From Solimonas sp047605265 (GTDB taxonomy: Bacteria > Pseudomonadota > Gammaproteobacteria > Nevskiales > Nevskiaceae): a DNA stretch of 64,000 nt. The first letter of the stretch is position 1, and every line of letters starts with the position of its first letter. The notes below the pieces were generated by a model, which saw nothing but the letters and a program-made list of their open reading frames with translations, was not told the origin of the DNA and made no database searches. Of this stretch, positions 57,088-64,000 are shown in pieces. Made by a program: the position numbers and the translations under genes. Location of the stretch: contig JASGFY010000008.1 in NCBI GenBank assembly GCA_047605265.1, positions 24,232 to 88,231 of the forward strand, in the 5' to 3' direction.

Positions 57088-58134
57088 GTGGCACAGTCTG
57101 GCAAGATCAAGGTCGGTATCGTCGGCGGAACCGGATACACGGGTGCCGAACTGTTGCGCCTGTTCGCGCAGCATCCCGAAGCGCAGGTCACGATGCTGAC
57201 GTCGCGCAAGGAAAGCGGCGTGCGCGCCGACGCGATATTCCCGCACTTGCGCGGCTATACCGATCTTGCCTTCACCGCGCCCGACGTGGCCGGGCTGGCC
57301 AAGTGCGACGCCGTGTTCTTCGCAACGCCGCACGGCACGGCGATGCAGATGGCGCCGGAGCTGGTGGCTCGCGGCGTCAAGGTGATCGATCTGTCGGCAG
57401 ACTTCCGTCTGCAAGACACGGCGGTGTTCAAGGACTGGTACAAGCTCGATCACGCCTGCCCGGATCTGCTCGGCGAGGCCGTGTACGGACTGCCGGAAGT
57501 CCACCGTGAGGCCATCCGCAGGGCACGCGTCGTCGGCAATCCGGGCTGTCATGCGACAGCGGTGCAGCTCGCGCTGCTGCCGCTGCTCGAAGCGCAGGCC
57601 GTGGACCCTGAGGGCATCGTCGCCGACAGCAAGACCGGCATCTCCGGCGGCGGGCGCGAGCTGCGGCTTGGCTACATGTACGCCGAGGCGACCGATACGC
57701 TGAAGGCGTATGGCATCGCCGGCCATCGCCATCAGGCGGAGCTTGATCAGGAATTGGGCGCCGTCGCCGGCCGCGCGGTCGGCATCACCTTCGTTCCACA
57801 TTTGACGCCGATGATCCGCGGCATCCACGCGACGATCTACGCGCGGCTGACGCGCCGCGATCTCGACCTTCAGGCGCTGTTCGAGCAACGCTACGCGAGC
57901 GAACCGTTCGTCGATGTCGCGCCGGCCGGCGATCATCCGGAAACGCGCGGCGTGCGCGGCGCCAATCTCTGCCGCATCGCTGTGCATCGGGCGCCGGACC
58001 GCCGGACGGTGGTGGTGCTGTCGGTGATCGACAATCTGGTCAAGGGCGCGTCCGGCCAGGCCGTGCAGAATTTCAACCTGATGTTCGGCCTCGAAGAGCG
58101 CCTGGGCCTGCAGGCGCCGCCGCTGGCACCCTGA
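57088..58134 (+). CDS. argC: N-acetyl-gamma-glutamyl-phosphate reductase
   Basis: ArgC carries out the NADPH-dependent reduction step of arginine biosynthesis. The 348-residue type 1 enzyme has the Rossmann start KVGIVGGTGYTGAELLRLFA, then FFATPHGTAMQMAPELVARG, KVIDLSADFRL, the catalytic Cys154 in VVGNPGCHATAVQL, the His in AYGIAGHRHQAEL and VIDNLVKGASGQAVQNFNLM at the end. The start is GTG 57088, which leaves the usual short N-terminus; longer frames are not conserved. A TATTAT hexamer at 57052-57057 is a possible -10. Confidence 0.96.
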   Translation: MAQSGKIKVGIVGGTGYTGAELLRLFAQHPEAQVTMLTSRKESGVRADAIFPHLRGYTDLAFTAPDVAGLAKCDAVFFATPHGTAMQMAPELVARGVKVIDLSADFRLQDTAVFKDWYKLDHACPDLLGEAVYGLPEVHREAIRRARVVGNPGCHATAVQLALLPLLEAQAVDPEGIVADSKTGISGGGRELRLGYMYAEATDTLKAYGIAGHRHQAELDQELGAVAGRAVGITFVPHLTPMIRGIHATIYARLTRRDLDLQALFEQRYASEPFVDVAPAGDHPETRGVRGANLCRIAVHRAPDRRTVVVLSVIDNLVKGASGQAVQNFNLMFGLEERLGLQAPPLAP

Positions 58135-58145
58135 CGGCAGCTTGC

Positions 58146-58916
58146 GTGCGGCACAAGATCGTTATCCATCGTCACCTGCCGTGGCGCAAGCCGGCCATCG
58201 TCGCCAGCACAACGGTGCTGCTCGCCGTTTCGGCCTGGGCCTTGTACAGCTACGCGCGTGCAACGACGGTCAGCGATTTCGAGCGTGCCCGGACCGAGGC
58301 CGAGCAGCTGCGCGTCGAGCGCCGCCGCCTGGCGCGCGAGCTGCGGACGGCGAAGGCCGAAGCCGACGACCTGCGGCAGCAGCTGGCGTACGCGAAGCGT
58401 TCGACGGAAATCGATGTCCAGGCCTGCGACACCGTGCGCAAGTCCTTGACCGATCTGCAGGCCGAGACCTCCGATCTGCGTGAACAGGTGGCCTTCTATC
58501 GTGGCATCGCCGCGCCCGATCAGGCGCGCGCCGGCGTGCGCGTGCAGGAGCTGCGGATCGGCAAGCTGCGGGGTCGCCGTGATACCTATCGTTTCTTTCT
58601 CACGCTGATCCAGTCCGTGCGGCAAGAGAAGCGCGTCGGCGGCCGCATCGAGCTCGTAGTCGTCGGCCGCGGCGCGGGTGGCGAGCAGCAGCTTTCGCTG
58701 CGCGATCTGCCGCCTGCGGCGGCACAGAATCTGCTATTTTCACTGAAGTATTTCGAAGAATTCAGTGGCGAGTTCCAGCTGCCGGCCGGTTTCGCGCCGA
58801 GCCGGATGCTGGTGACACTGGTGCCGTCGACCGAGGGGGCGCCGCAGACTGAAGAAGACTTCGACTGGAAACGTGTGCTCGACGACGAGGAAGGATCGCA
58901 TGAAATTCGGGAGTAG
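58146..58916 (+). CDS. Membrane-anchored coiled-coil protein, DUF6776-like
   Basis: A 256-residue protein with one N-terminal membrane helix (about 18-38), a coiled coil (about 45-118, EQLRVERRRLARELRTAKAE and later DLQAETSDLREQVAFYRGIA) and a periplasmic C-terminal domain (FFLTLIQSVRQEKRVGGRIE, LLFSLKYFEEFSGEFQLPAG). The PA0663-like family sits between argC and a bactofilin gene in Pseudomonas and here, so it is probably functionally tied to the bactofilin, perhaps as its envelope partner. The GTG start overlaps nothing; 11 bases separate it from argC, and its end overlaps the bactofilin start by 17 bases. Confidence 0.8.
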   Translation: MRHKIVIHRHLPWRKPAIVASTTVLLAVSAWALYSYARATTVSDFERARTEAEQLRVERRRLARELRTAKAEADDLRQQLAYAKRSTEIDVQACDTVRKSLTDLQAETSDLREQVAFYRGIAAPDQARAGVRVQELRIGKLRGRRDTYRFFLTLIQSVRQEKRVGGRIELVVVGRGAGGEQQLSLRDLPPAAAQNLLFSLKYFEEFSGEFQLPAGFAPSRMLVTLVPSTEGAPQTEEDFDWKRVLDDEEGSHEIRE

Positions 58917-59367
58917 CATGATGAAAGGCGGGAACAGCAGCCCGGGCGGTGTCGATACCCTGATCGGCCGCCAGACCGAAATCCTCGGAGACATTCACTT
59001 CACCGGGGGGCTGCATGTCGACGGCCGGGTCAAAGGCAAAGTACTCGCGAGCGGCGACAAGGCAGCTGCGCTTTCGGTCAGTGAAAGCGGCGCCATTGAA
59101 GGCGATGTCCGCGTCCCCAATGTCATGCTCAATGGATCGGTGACCGGCGACGTTTATGCGTCGGAGAAGATTACGCTGGCGGCAAAGGCGCGCGTCAGCG
59201 GCAATGTCTTCTACAAGATCATTGAGATGGAAGGCGGCGCGCAGGTCAACGGGCAGCTGGTCCACCAGACGGCGGCACAGCCGCCGGCGGCCGGATCGGT
59301 CGAGTCCGAAGGCGCGCTCGACGAACTTGGCGAAGCGCGCCGTGCAAAAGGTCTCATCAGCGGGTGA
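58900..59367 (+). CDS. Bactofilin-family cytoskeletal protein
   Basis: A 155-residue bactofilin. The DUF583 beta-helix core runs from about residue 18 to 125 with repeating hydrophobic-Gly turns: DTLIGRQTEILGDIHFTGGL, HVDGRVKGKVLA, VSESGAIEGDVRVPNVMLNG and VTGDVYASEKITLAAKARVS. The N-terminal tail (KFGSSMMKGGNSSPGG) and C-terminal tail (Ala/Pro/Glu-rich) are unstructured, as usual. Bactofilins polymerise without nucleotide and place peptidoglycan enzymes. GAGGAAGG lies before ATG 58900; the gene overlaps its upstream partner by 17 bases. An M23 peptidase gene is 1.5 kb downstream, a common functional association. Confidence 0.92.
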   Translation: MKFGSSMMKGGNSSPGGVDTLIGRQTEILGDIHFTGGLHVDGRVKGKVLASGDKAAALSVSESGAIEGDVRVPNVMLNGSVTGDVYASEKITLAAKARVSGNVFYKIIEMEGGAQVNGQLVHQTAAQPPAAGSVESEGALDELGEARRAKGLISG

Positions 59368-59372
59368 GTGTC

Positions 59373-59729
59373 ATGAGCGAGCTGGAAATTGCCGCCGACG
59401 AGGCGGGCGTCATCTTCACCGAAGCCGCGGCGAACAAGGTCCGTGAATTGCTCGATGAAGAAGAGGATCGTGAGCAGATGCTGCGCGTATTCGTGACGGG
59501 TGGCGGCTGCTCGGGCTTCCAGTATGGATTCAAGTTCGACAAGACCCGCGAGGACGACGATACCGTAGTCGTCAAGAACGGCGTCACGCTGCTCGTCGAT
59601 CCGATGAGCGTGCAATATCTGAGCGGTGCAGAGATTGACTACAAGGAGAGCGTCGAGGGCGCGCAGTTCGTGATTCGTAATCCGAATGCGTCGACCACCT
59701 GTGGCTGCGGCAACTCGTTTTCGATTTGA
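59373..59729 (+). CDS. erpA: Iron-sulfur cluster insertion protein ErpA
   Basis: ErpA is an A-type carrier that passes Fe-S clusters to targets such as IspG. The 118-residue protein has the three conserved cysteines Cys46 (VTGGGCSGFQYGF), Cys110 and Cys112 (TTCGCGNSFSI). VIFTEAAANKVRELLDEEED is typical of ErpA. ATG 59373 is chosen over the in-frame GTG at 59364, which overlaps the bactofilin stop; GGTGA upstream is a modest ribosome site. It ends the argC-to-erpA run on this strand and is convergent with anmK. Confidence 0.95.
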   Translation: MSELEIAADEAGVIFTEAAANKVRELLDEEEDREQMLRVFVTGGGCSGFQYGFKFDKTREDDDTVVVKNGVTLLVDPMSVQYLSGAEIDYKESVEGAQFVIRNPNASTTCGCGNSFSI

Positions 59730-59765
59730 TCCCGTGCCACCGGATCCCGGGCTACCCGAACTTTT

Positions 59766-60878
59766 TCAATCCGCTTCGTAGAGTCCCCCGAGTACGACGG
59801 CGCGCCGCGCGCCGGTCACCGACGGCAGATTGCCGGGCCGACCGTTCAAGGTCCGCCACGCAAGCCAGGCGAACCCGGCCGCTTCGACCCAGTCCGGATC
59901 GAGTCCCCGCGCCGAAGTATCGGTGACGTGCACCGCCGGCAGCCTTGCCGACAGCCGCTCCATCAGAAACGCGTTGCGCGCGCCGCCGCCGCAGACGAAC
60001 AGGTGTCGCGCCTCGGGGGCCGAGCGCTCGACCGCGCGGCTCAGGCTCTCGGCCGTCAGCTCGAGCAAGGTGCGCTGCACCGCCGCACTCTCCGGCAACG
60101 CGTCCACCCGGCGTGTCAGCCAATCGAGGTTGAAGTAGTCGCGACCCGTGCTCTTCGGGGCCGGCAGGGTGAAATACGGATCGCGCAGACAGGCATCGAG
60201 CAGATCGGTGCACAATGCGCCGCTGCTGGCCCATGCGCCGTCGCGATCGTAGGCGAGGCCGCGTTCGCGCAGGATCCAGTCGTCGAGCAGCGCGTTGCCC
60301 GGTCCGGTGTCGAAACCGAAGGCGGCGTTGCCATCGCCGGGCAATATGGTGATGTTGGAAATGCCGCCGATGTTGACGACCACGCTGGTGTCCGCGCCGC
60401 TGAAGATGGCCTGATGAAATGCTGGCATCAGCGGCGCACCCTGGCCGCCGTGGGCCATGTCGGCGCGGCGAAAATCGGCGATCGTGCGAATGCCCGTCCG
60501 TGCTGCGATCCGGTTCGGATCGCCCAGTTGCAGGCTGCTGCGTATGACGACGGGATCGTGAAACAGGGTCTGACCGTGCGAGCCGATGGCGGCGACGTCG
60601 CTGGTCCGCAGGTTCAGCGTCGAGAGCAATGCGAGCGCGGCCTGCGCAAAGCAATTGCCGATCGCGGCGTCCAGCCGTGCGACGTCGCGCAGCGTGATCG
60701 GCGTGTCGGGACTGCGCTGCAAATCCAGTAGCTCGCGACGCAATGCCGGCGGATACGGCTCACCGTGCGCGCCGAGCAGGCGAAACGCACGGCCGGCGTT
60801 ATCGAATTCGCACGCCGCGGCGTCGACGGCGTCCAGGCTGGTTCCGGAAATCAGCCCGACGCAGATGCCGCTCCTCAC
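59766..60878 (-). CDS. anmK: Anhydro-N-acetylmuramic acid kinase
   Basis: AnmK phosphorylates and opens anhydroMurNAc recovered from cell-wall turnover. The 370-residue ASKHA-fold kinase starts with GLISGTSLDAVDAAACEF and shows GSHGQTLFHDP, IADFRRADMAHGGQGAPLMP, VVNIGGISNITILPGDG, GFDTGPGNALLDDW and HLFVCGGGARNAFLMERL. Asp and Arg of DFRRADMA fit the catalytic site. The GTG start lies nine bases after the M23 gene's stop, so the two are one leftward operon. With ampD elsewhere in the window, a full peptidoglycan recycling set is implied. Confidence 0.95.
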   Translation of the reverse strand: MRSGICVGLISGTSLDAVDAAACEFDNAGRAFRLLGAHGEPYPPALRRELLDLQRSPDTPITLRDVARLDAAIGNCFAQAALALLSTLNLRTSDVAAIGSHGQTLFHDPVVIRSSLQLGDPNRIAARTGIRTIADFRRADMAHGGQGAPLMPAFHQAIFSGADTSVVVNIGGISNITILPGDGNAAFGFDTGPGNALLDDWILRERGLAYDRDGAWASSGALCTDLLDACLRDPYFTLPAPKSTGRDYFNLDWLTRRVDALPESAAVQRTLLELTAESLSRAVERSAPEARHLFVCGGGARNAFLMERLSARLPAVHVTDTSARGLDPDWVEAAGFAWLAWRTLNGRPGNLPSVTGARRAVVLGGLYEAD

Positions 60879-60887
60879 TCTAGAGGA

Positions 60888-62270
60888 TCAGTCGTGCAGG
60901 GCCGGCGGCGGCACGGCAGCAGGCGTCGCCAATGCGGTTTGCGGCTTCGAGAGCGTATCGAGATCGGCGAGGGCGACCGCGTTTTCCTGGCGCCACTGGA
61001 TCACGACGTTGCGCGGCAGCGGATTGGCACGCGGCAGAGCAACCGTCAGCGGGTTCTGGTGCACGCCGTTGACGCGGAATTCATAATGCAGATGCGGGCC
61101 GGTTGCCAGGCCGGTCATGCCGACGTAGGCGATGAGCTGGCCCTGACGCACGTGCTGGCCCACCTTGAGGCCGGCGCGGAATCTCGAGAGATGGCCGTAG
61201 AGCGTCGAGTACTTTGCGCCGTGGCGGATCGTCACGACATTGCCATAACCCCCTTTCACGCCGACGAAATCGACGATGCCGTCTCCGGTCGCCTTGACCG
61301 GCGTGCCGATCGCTGCGGCGTAGTCGACGCCCTTGTGCGCGCGAATGACGTTGAGGATGGGATGCAGGCGGCCGGTAGTGAAGCCGGAGCTGATGCGAAT
61401 GAAATCGACCGGCGTACGAATGAATGCCTTGCGCAGCGATTCGCCTTCTGGCGTGTAGTAGGTGGCGTTGCCATCGGCGTCCACATAGCGCATTGCGCGG
61501 TAGGTCTTGCCCTGGTTGACGAATTCGGCGGCGACGATGTCGCCGTCGCGCAATTTCTGGCCGCCCTTGTAAAGCTGATCGTAGACGACCGAGAAACGGT
61601 CGCCGTTACGCAAGTCGAGTGCAAAGTCGATGTCGTAGCCGAAGATGTCGGCGAGTTCCATGACGAGGCGATTCGAAAGGCCGGCCTTTTGCGCGGCGGC
61701 GAACAGCGAGCTGTTGACGACTCCGCTCAGTTGCGCAGGACGGTGCTCGATTTCCGCTTCGATCGTCAATGCTTCGAAGCCGCTGTCCCCGCGGCGGACC
61801 TGCAGCGTATGGGTTTCGTCAAATTCGTAGTTCAGCTCGTCGAGGCGGTCGTCTTCGGTCTTGCGCAGGCTGAGTTTGTCGCCACTCTTCAGGTTCTTCA
61901 GCTTGGCGGCATCCCCGCCAAGGCCGACGATCGCGACGGCATCCGGCAGGCCGAGATCCTGCTTGGCGAAGATATCCGAAAGCGTTTCACCGCGCCGCAC
62001 GACGACCGTCGTCCACTCGCTGGGCATCGGCGCCTGCAGCGAGTCGGAAGTGGCTGCCTGGGTGGCGGCGTCAAAGGCATTATCGGCACGCGACGAAAAC
62101 GCTGCGGCGACTTCATCGCCGGCTGCGTCGTGCAAGGCGCTTTGGCGCGTGGTGACGCCCTCGCGCATGGCAACGACCGAGAGGACGGAAATACAAGCCG
62201 TCGCCATCCATACAGAGCGACGTGCCGAGCGGCGGGGAGCCAGTTCAGCCGGGCTATAATCGATCTTCAT
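60888..62270 (-). CDS. Peptidoglycan DD-metalloendopeptidase, M23 family
   Basis: A 460-residue inner-membrane-anchored or exported cell-wall endopeptidase. It has an N-terminal membrane segment (about 21-36), an OapA/LysM-like region (about 85-140, TTVVVRRGETLSDIFAKQDL), a middle OapB-type domain, and a C-terminal M23 domain with the intact zinc sites: HKGVDYAAAIGTPVKATGDG (His and Asp) and TGPHLHYEFRVNG (HLH). So, unlike EnvC, it is an active enzyme. The PA0667-type proteins beside anmK and tyrS are MepM-like DD-endopeptidases. GAGAAG lies just before the ATG. TATAAT on the minus strand (62338-62343) may be its -10. Confidence 0.92.
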   Translation of the reverse strand: MKIDYSPAELAPRRSARRSVWMATACISVLSVVAMREGVTTRQSALHDAAGDEVAAAFSSRADNAFDAATQAATSDSLQAPMPSEWTTVVVRRGETLSDIFAKQDLGLPDAVAIVGLGGDAAKLKNLKSGDKLSLRKTEDDRLDELNYEFDETHTLQVRRGDSGFEALTIEAEIEHRPAQLSGVVNSSLFAAAQKAGLSNRLVMELADIFGYDIDFALDLRNGDRFSVVYDQLYKGGQKLRDGDIVAAEFVNQGKTYRAMRYVDADGNATYYTPEGESLRKAFIRTPVDFIRISSGFTTGRLHPILNVIRAHKGVDYAAAIGTPVKATGDGIVDFVGVKGGYGNVVTIRHGAKYSTLYGHLSRFRAGLKVGQHVRQGQLIAYVGMTGLATGPHLHYEFRVNGVHQNPLTVALPRANPLPRNVVIQWRQENAVALADLDTLSKPQTALATPAAVPPPALHD

Positions 62271-62465
62271 CTTCTCAACCTGAAACGATATTGAGGCCGC
62301 GCTGTGCCGCGCGATCCGACAACGGGATGCTTCTATTATTATATCGCCGTACTTTTATATGGGTGTGCTGCTTGAAGCCGTAAGGAAACATAGTTTTCGG
62401 GGCATTGCAAGCAGAAATCTGCCCTTCGTTCTTTCTTCATCGCTATAGTTCCCTGCGGCCTTCTC

Positions 62466-63674
62466 ATGGATTTCACCGAACTCGAACGCGGCACCGACGA
62501 GATCATTCCCGCCGCCGAATTCCGTTTACGCCTCGCTACGGCGCGCACCGAAGGGCGACGACTCCGCATCAAAGCCGGCTTCGATCCGACGGCGAAGGAC
62601 CTGCATCTCGGGCACACCCTATTGCTTAACAAATTGCGTGCCTTTCAGGAGGAGGGTCACGAAGCGGTCTTCCTGATCGGGGATTTCACCGGGATGATCG
62701 GCGATCCGACGGGTAAAAATGAAACACGCAAGCCGCTGACCCGCGAGCAGGTGGAGGAAAATGCCCAGACGTACAAGGAGCAAGTCTTCAAGATCCTTGA
62801 TCCAGGGAAAACCACGATCGAGTTCAACTCTCGCTGGCTCGACAAGCTGGGCGCCGAGGGGATGATCCGCCTTGCGGCCCAGCATACGGTCGCCCGCATG
62901 CTTGAGCGCGATGATTTTGCCAAGCGCTACGCCGGCAATCAGCCGATCGCCGTCCATGAATTCCTGTACCCCCTGCTGCAGGGCTATGACTCGGTCGCTC
63001 TGCGTGCGGACGTCGAACTCGGCGGCACGGACCAGAAGTTCAACCTGCTGATGGGTCGCCATCTGCAGGCCAATGCGGGGCAGAAGCCGCAGTGCATCAT
63101 GACCGTCCCGATCCTCGAAGGGCTTGACGGTGTGCAGAAAATGTCCAAGAGCCTCGGCAACTACATCGGCGTCAACGATTTGCCGGGCGAAATGTTCGGC
63201 AAGGTGATGTCCGTGTCGGACTCGCTGATGTGGCGCTATTACGAGTTACTGTCGTTTCGCCCACTGGACGATATCGCGCGGCTGCGGACTCGCGTCGCGG
63301 AAGGCGCCAACCCGCGTGACATCAAGATCGAACTCGGCGTCGAACTGGTCTCGCGATTCCATGGCGCCGGCGCTGGTGAGGCGGCCAAGGCAGCTTTCAT
63401 CGCGCAGTTCTCGCAAGGCTCGCTGCCGGACGATATTCCCGAAATCAGCATTCCTGCTCCGGATGCGGGGCTACCTATCGCGCGCGCGCTGAAAGAGGCG
63501 GGTCTCGTATCCAGCAACGGCGAGGGGAGCCGTATGGTCGATCAGCGCGCCGTCCGTGTCGACCAGCAGCGTATCGAAGACCGCAGCCTTCTGCTGCTGC
63601 CTGGGAAGCGGTATCTCTTGCAAGTCGGCTCGCGGCGCTATGCCAGGGTCGAATTGGTGCCCGATGGAGCATGA
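62466..63674 (+). CDS. tyrS: Tyrosyl-tRNA synthetase
   Basis: TyrRS charges tRNA-Tyr. The 402-residue protein belongs to the TyrZ-like class Ic branch: HIGH-type motif HLGH (47-50, KDLHLGHTLLLNKLRAF), FLIGDFTGMIGDPTGKNETR, the KMSKS loop (225-229) and a C-terminal S4 RNA-binding domain (about 335-400, VSSNGEGSRMVDQRAV). This form sits directly before an rRNA operon in Pseudomonas (PA0668, tyrZ). The start ATG 62466 follows a TATAGT hexamer by about 16 bases. A perfect palindromic terminator follows. The 195-bp divergent gap with the M23 gene is markedly AT-richer than its surroundings. Confidence 0.96.
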   Translation: MDFTELERGTDEIIPAAEFRLRLATARTEGRRLRIKAGFDPTAKDLHLGHTLLLNKLRAFQEEGHEAVFLIGDFTGMIGDPTGKNETRKPLTREQVEENAQTYKEQVFKILDPGKTTIEFNSRWLDKLGAEGMIRLAAQHTVARMLERDDFAKRYAGNQPIAVHEFLYPLLQGYDSVALRADVELGGTDQKFNLLMGRHLQANAGQKPQCIMTVPILEGLDGVQKMSKSLGNYIGVNDLPGEMFGKVMSVSDSLMWRYYELLSFRPLDDIARLRTRVAEGANPRDIKIELGVELVSRFHGAGAGEAAKAAFIAQFSQGSLPDDIPEISIPAPDAGLPIARALKEAGLVSSNGEGSRMVDQRAVRVDQQRIEDRSLLLLPGKRYLLQVGSRRYARVELVPDGA

Positions 63675-63710
63675 TCCGCGATGGCGGGCCTCGGTTGAGG
63701 TGGAGTTGGT

Positions 63711-63739
63711 GAAGGCGGGCTTCGAAGCCCGCCTTCTTT
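63711..63739 (+). terminator. Rho-independent terminator of tyrS
   Basis: GAAGGCGGGCTTC and GAAGCCCGCCTTC form a perfect 26-base palindrome followed by TTT, 36 bases after the tyrS stop. Confidence 0.8.
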
Positions 63740-64000
63740 GCGTACGGAGGTTGCCTTCTAATGAAGTCGAGGGACCTACAGGGGGCTTGTGGCTCCGGAG
63801 CAAATGGCATCTGGCCTCTGGAAGCCGTGCGCGGTCTTCATTCGCGCGGCGTGGCCACGAAATCGCCGCATTTTGGTCAAAAACTACACAAAATCAGCGC
63901 GTTCAACGGCAGACCCATGCCTCCTATGGAATAAAAAATACTTTAATTTCATGAATTTGAATGTACGCATTAAAAAAGACGTTGCAGGCTTTTCAAAAAG
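63740..64000 (+). other. AT-rich, non-coding region, likely rRNA operon upstream
   Basis: No gene is visible in the last 261 bases. Composition turns strongly AT-rich after about 63870, with A and T tracts (AAAAAATACTTTAATTTC, ATTAAAAAAGACG) and a TTGCAG hexamer at 63982-63987 near the edge. This resembles an UP element and -35 of an rRNA promoter, with the -10 just outside the window. In Pseudomonas aeruginosa a 16S rRNA gene follows tyrZ directly. Inference, not proof. Confidence 0.4.

Noticed and set aside
1..64000. tRNA genes
   Set aside because: I looked for cloverleaf T-arm strings such as GGTTCGAATCC and found none convincing. A covariance-model scan would be needed to be sure.
1..64000. 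CRISPR arrays
   Set aside because: No run of regularly spaced direct repeats with unique spacers was seen.

Overview
This 64 kb window is a high-GC chromosomal segment of a gammaproteobacterium. The best pointers are gene orders conserved in that class: dapF–DUF484–xerC, hslVU–DUF971–ubiE–ubiJ–ubiB, yibN–grxC–secB–gpsA, ampD–ampE, and hemJ/argC–DUF6776–bactofilin–erpA–anmK–M23 peptidase–tyrS, the last matching my memory of the Pseudomonas aeruginosa PA0661–PA0668 block. Two large TonB-dependent receptors, a wax ester synthase remnant, an aldehyde dehydrogenase of the coniferyl-aldehyde type and a PCu(A)C chaperone would suit a Nevskiales/Solimonadaceae or Xanthomonadales relative. That placement is inference; no rRNA gene lies inside the window.

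Layout. 1–3.9 kb: a leftward envelope cluster (two small membrane proteins, a Wzx/MATE-type flippase) diverging from glmS. 4.1–8.2 kb: an accessory module of TetR regulator, divergent alpha/beta hydrolase and TonB receptor. 8.4–14 kb: an AEC transporter, then leftward rimO, nitronate monooxygenase-like, rmuC and an RcnB/CigR-like secreted protein. 14–19.4 kb: cold-shock protein, copper chaperone, a dead SDR gene, pdxH, an AcuI-type reductase and a siderophore receptor. 19.4–26.3 kb: a dispersed inverted repeat, an SBF transporter, cls with a coupled EEP-family hydrolase, an aldehyde dehydrogenase, a frameshifted WS/DGAT gene and a truncated ParM/StbA-like remnant. 26.4–42.4 kb: core housekeeping (dapF, xerC, hslVU with a sigma-32-like promoter, ubiEJB, a PAS-GGDEF-EAL protein, ctpA, envC). 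42.4–52.9 kb: yibN-grxC-secB-gpsA, trmL, an M16 double peptidase, ampD-ampE, btuF-like, PduO-type ATR and an inositol-phosphatase-family enzyme. 52.9–54.3 kb: a decayed island with a Fur-box-like palindrome, a phage-like fragment and a broken PepSY-TM gene. 54.3–63.7 kb: HAD phosphatase, rppH, bfd-bfr, hemJ, argC, bactofilin, erpA, anmK, M23 peptidase and tyrS. The last ~260 bp is AT-rich and resembles the upstream region of an rRNA operon.

How it fits together. Most of the window is conserved core: cell-wall precursor supply and recycling (glmS, dapF, ampD, anmK), division and envelope remodelling (envC, M23 peptidase, ctpA, bactofilin), ubiquinone synthesis (ubiE/J/B), proteostasis (hslVU, secB) and iron or Fe-S handling (bfd, bfr, erpA, PepSY remnant, siderophore receptor). 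Accessory DNA sits between these blocks and shows decay: at least four disrupted genes, each with visible lesions or truncation. Several genes have a -10-like hexamer 6–9 bases before the start codon and no Shine-Dalgarno sequence, suggesting leaderless mRNAs. No previously undescribed multi-gene system stands out with confidence; the closest to a dedicated accessory system is the TetR/hydrolase/TonB receptor module.
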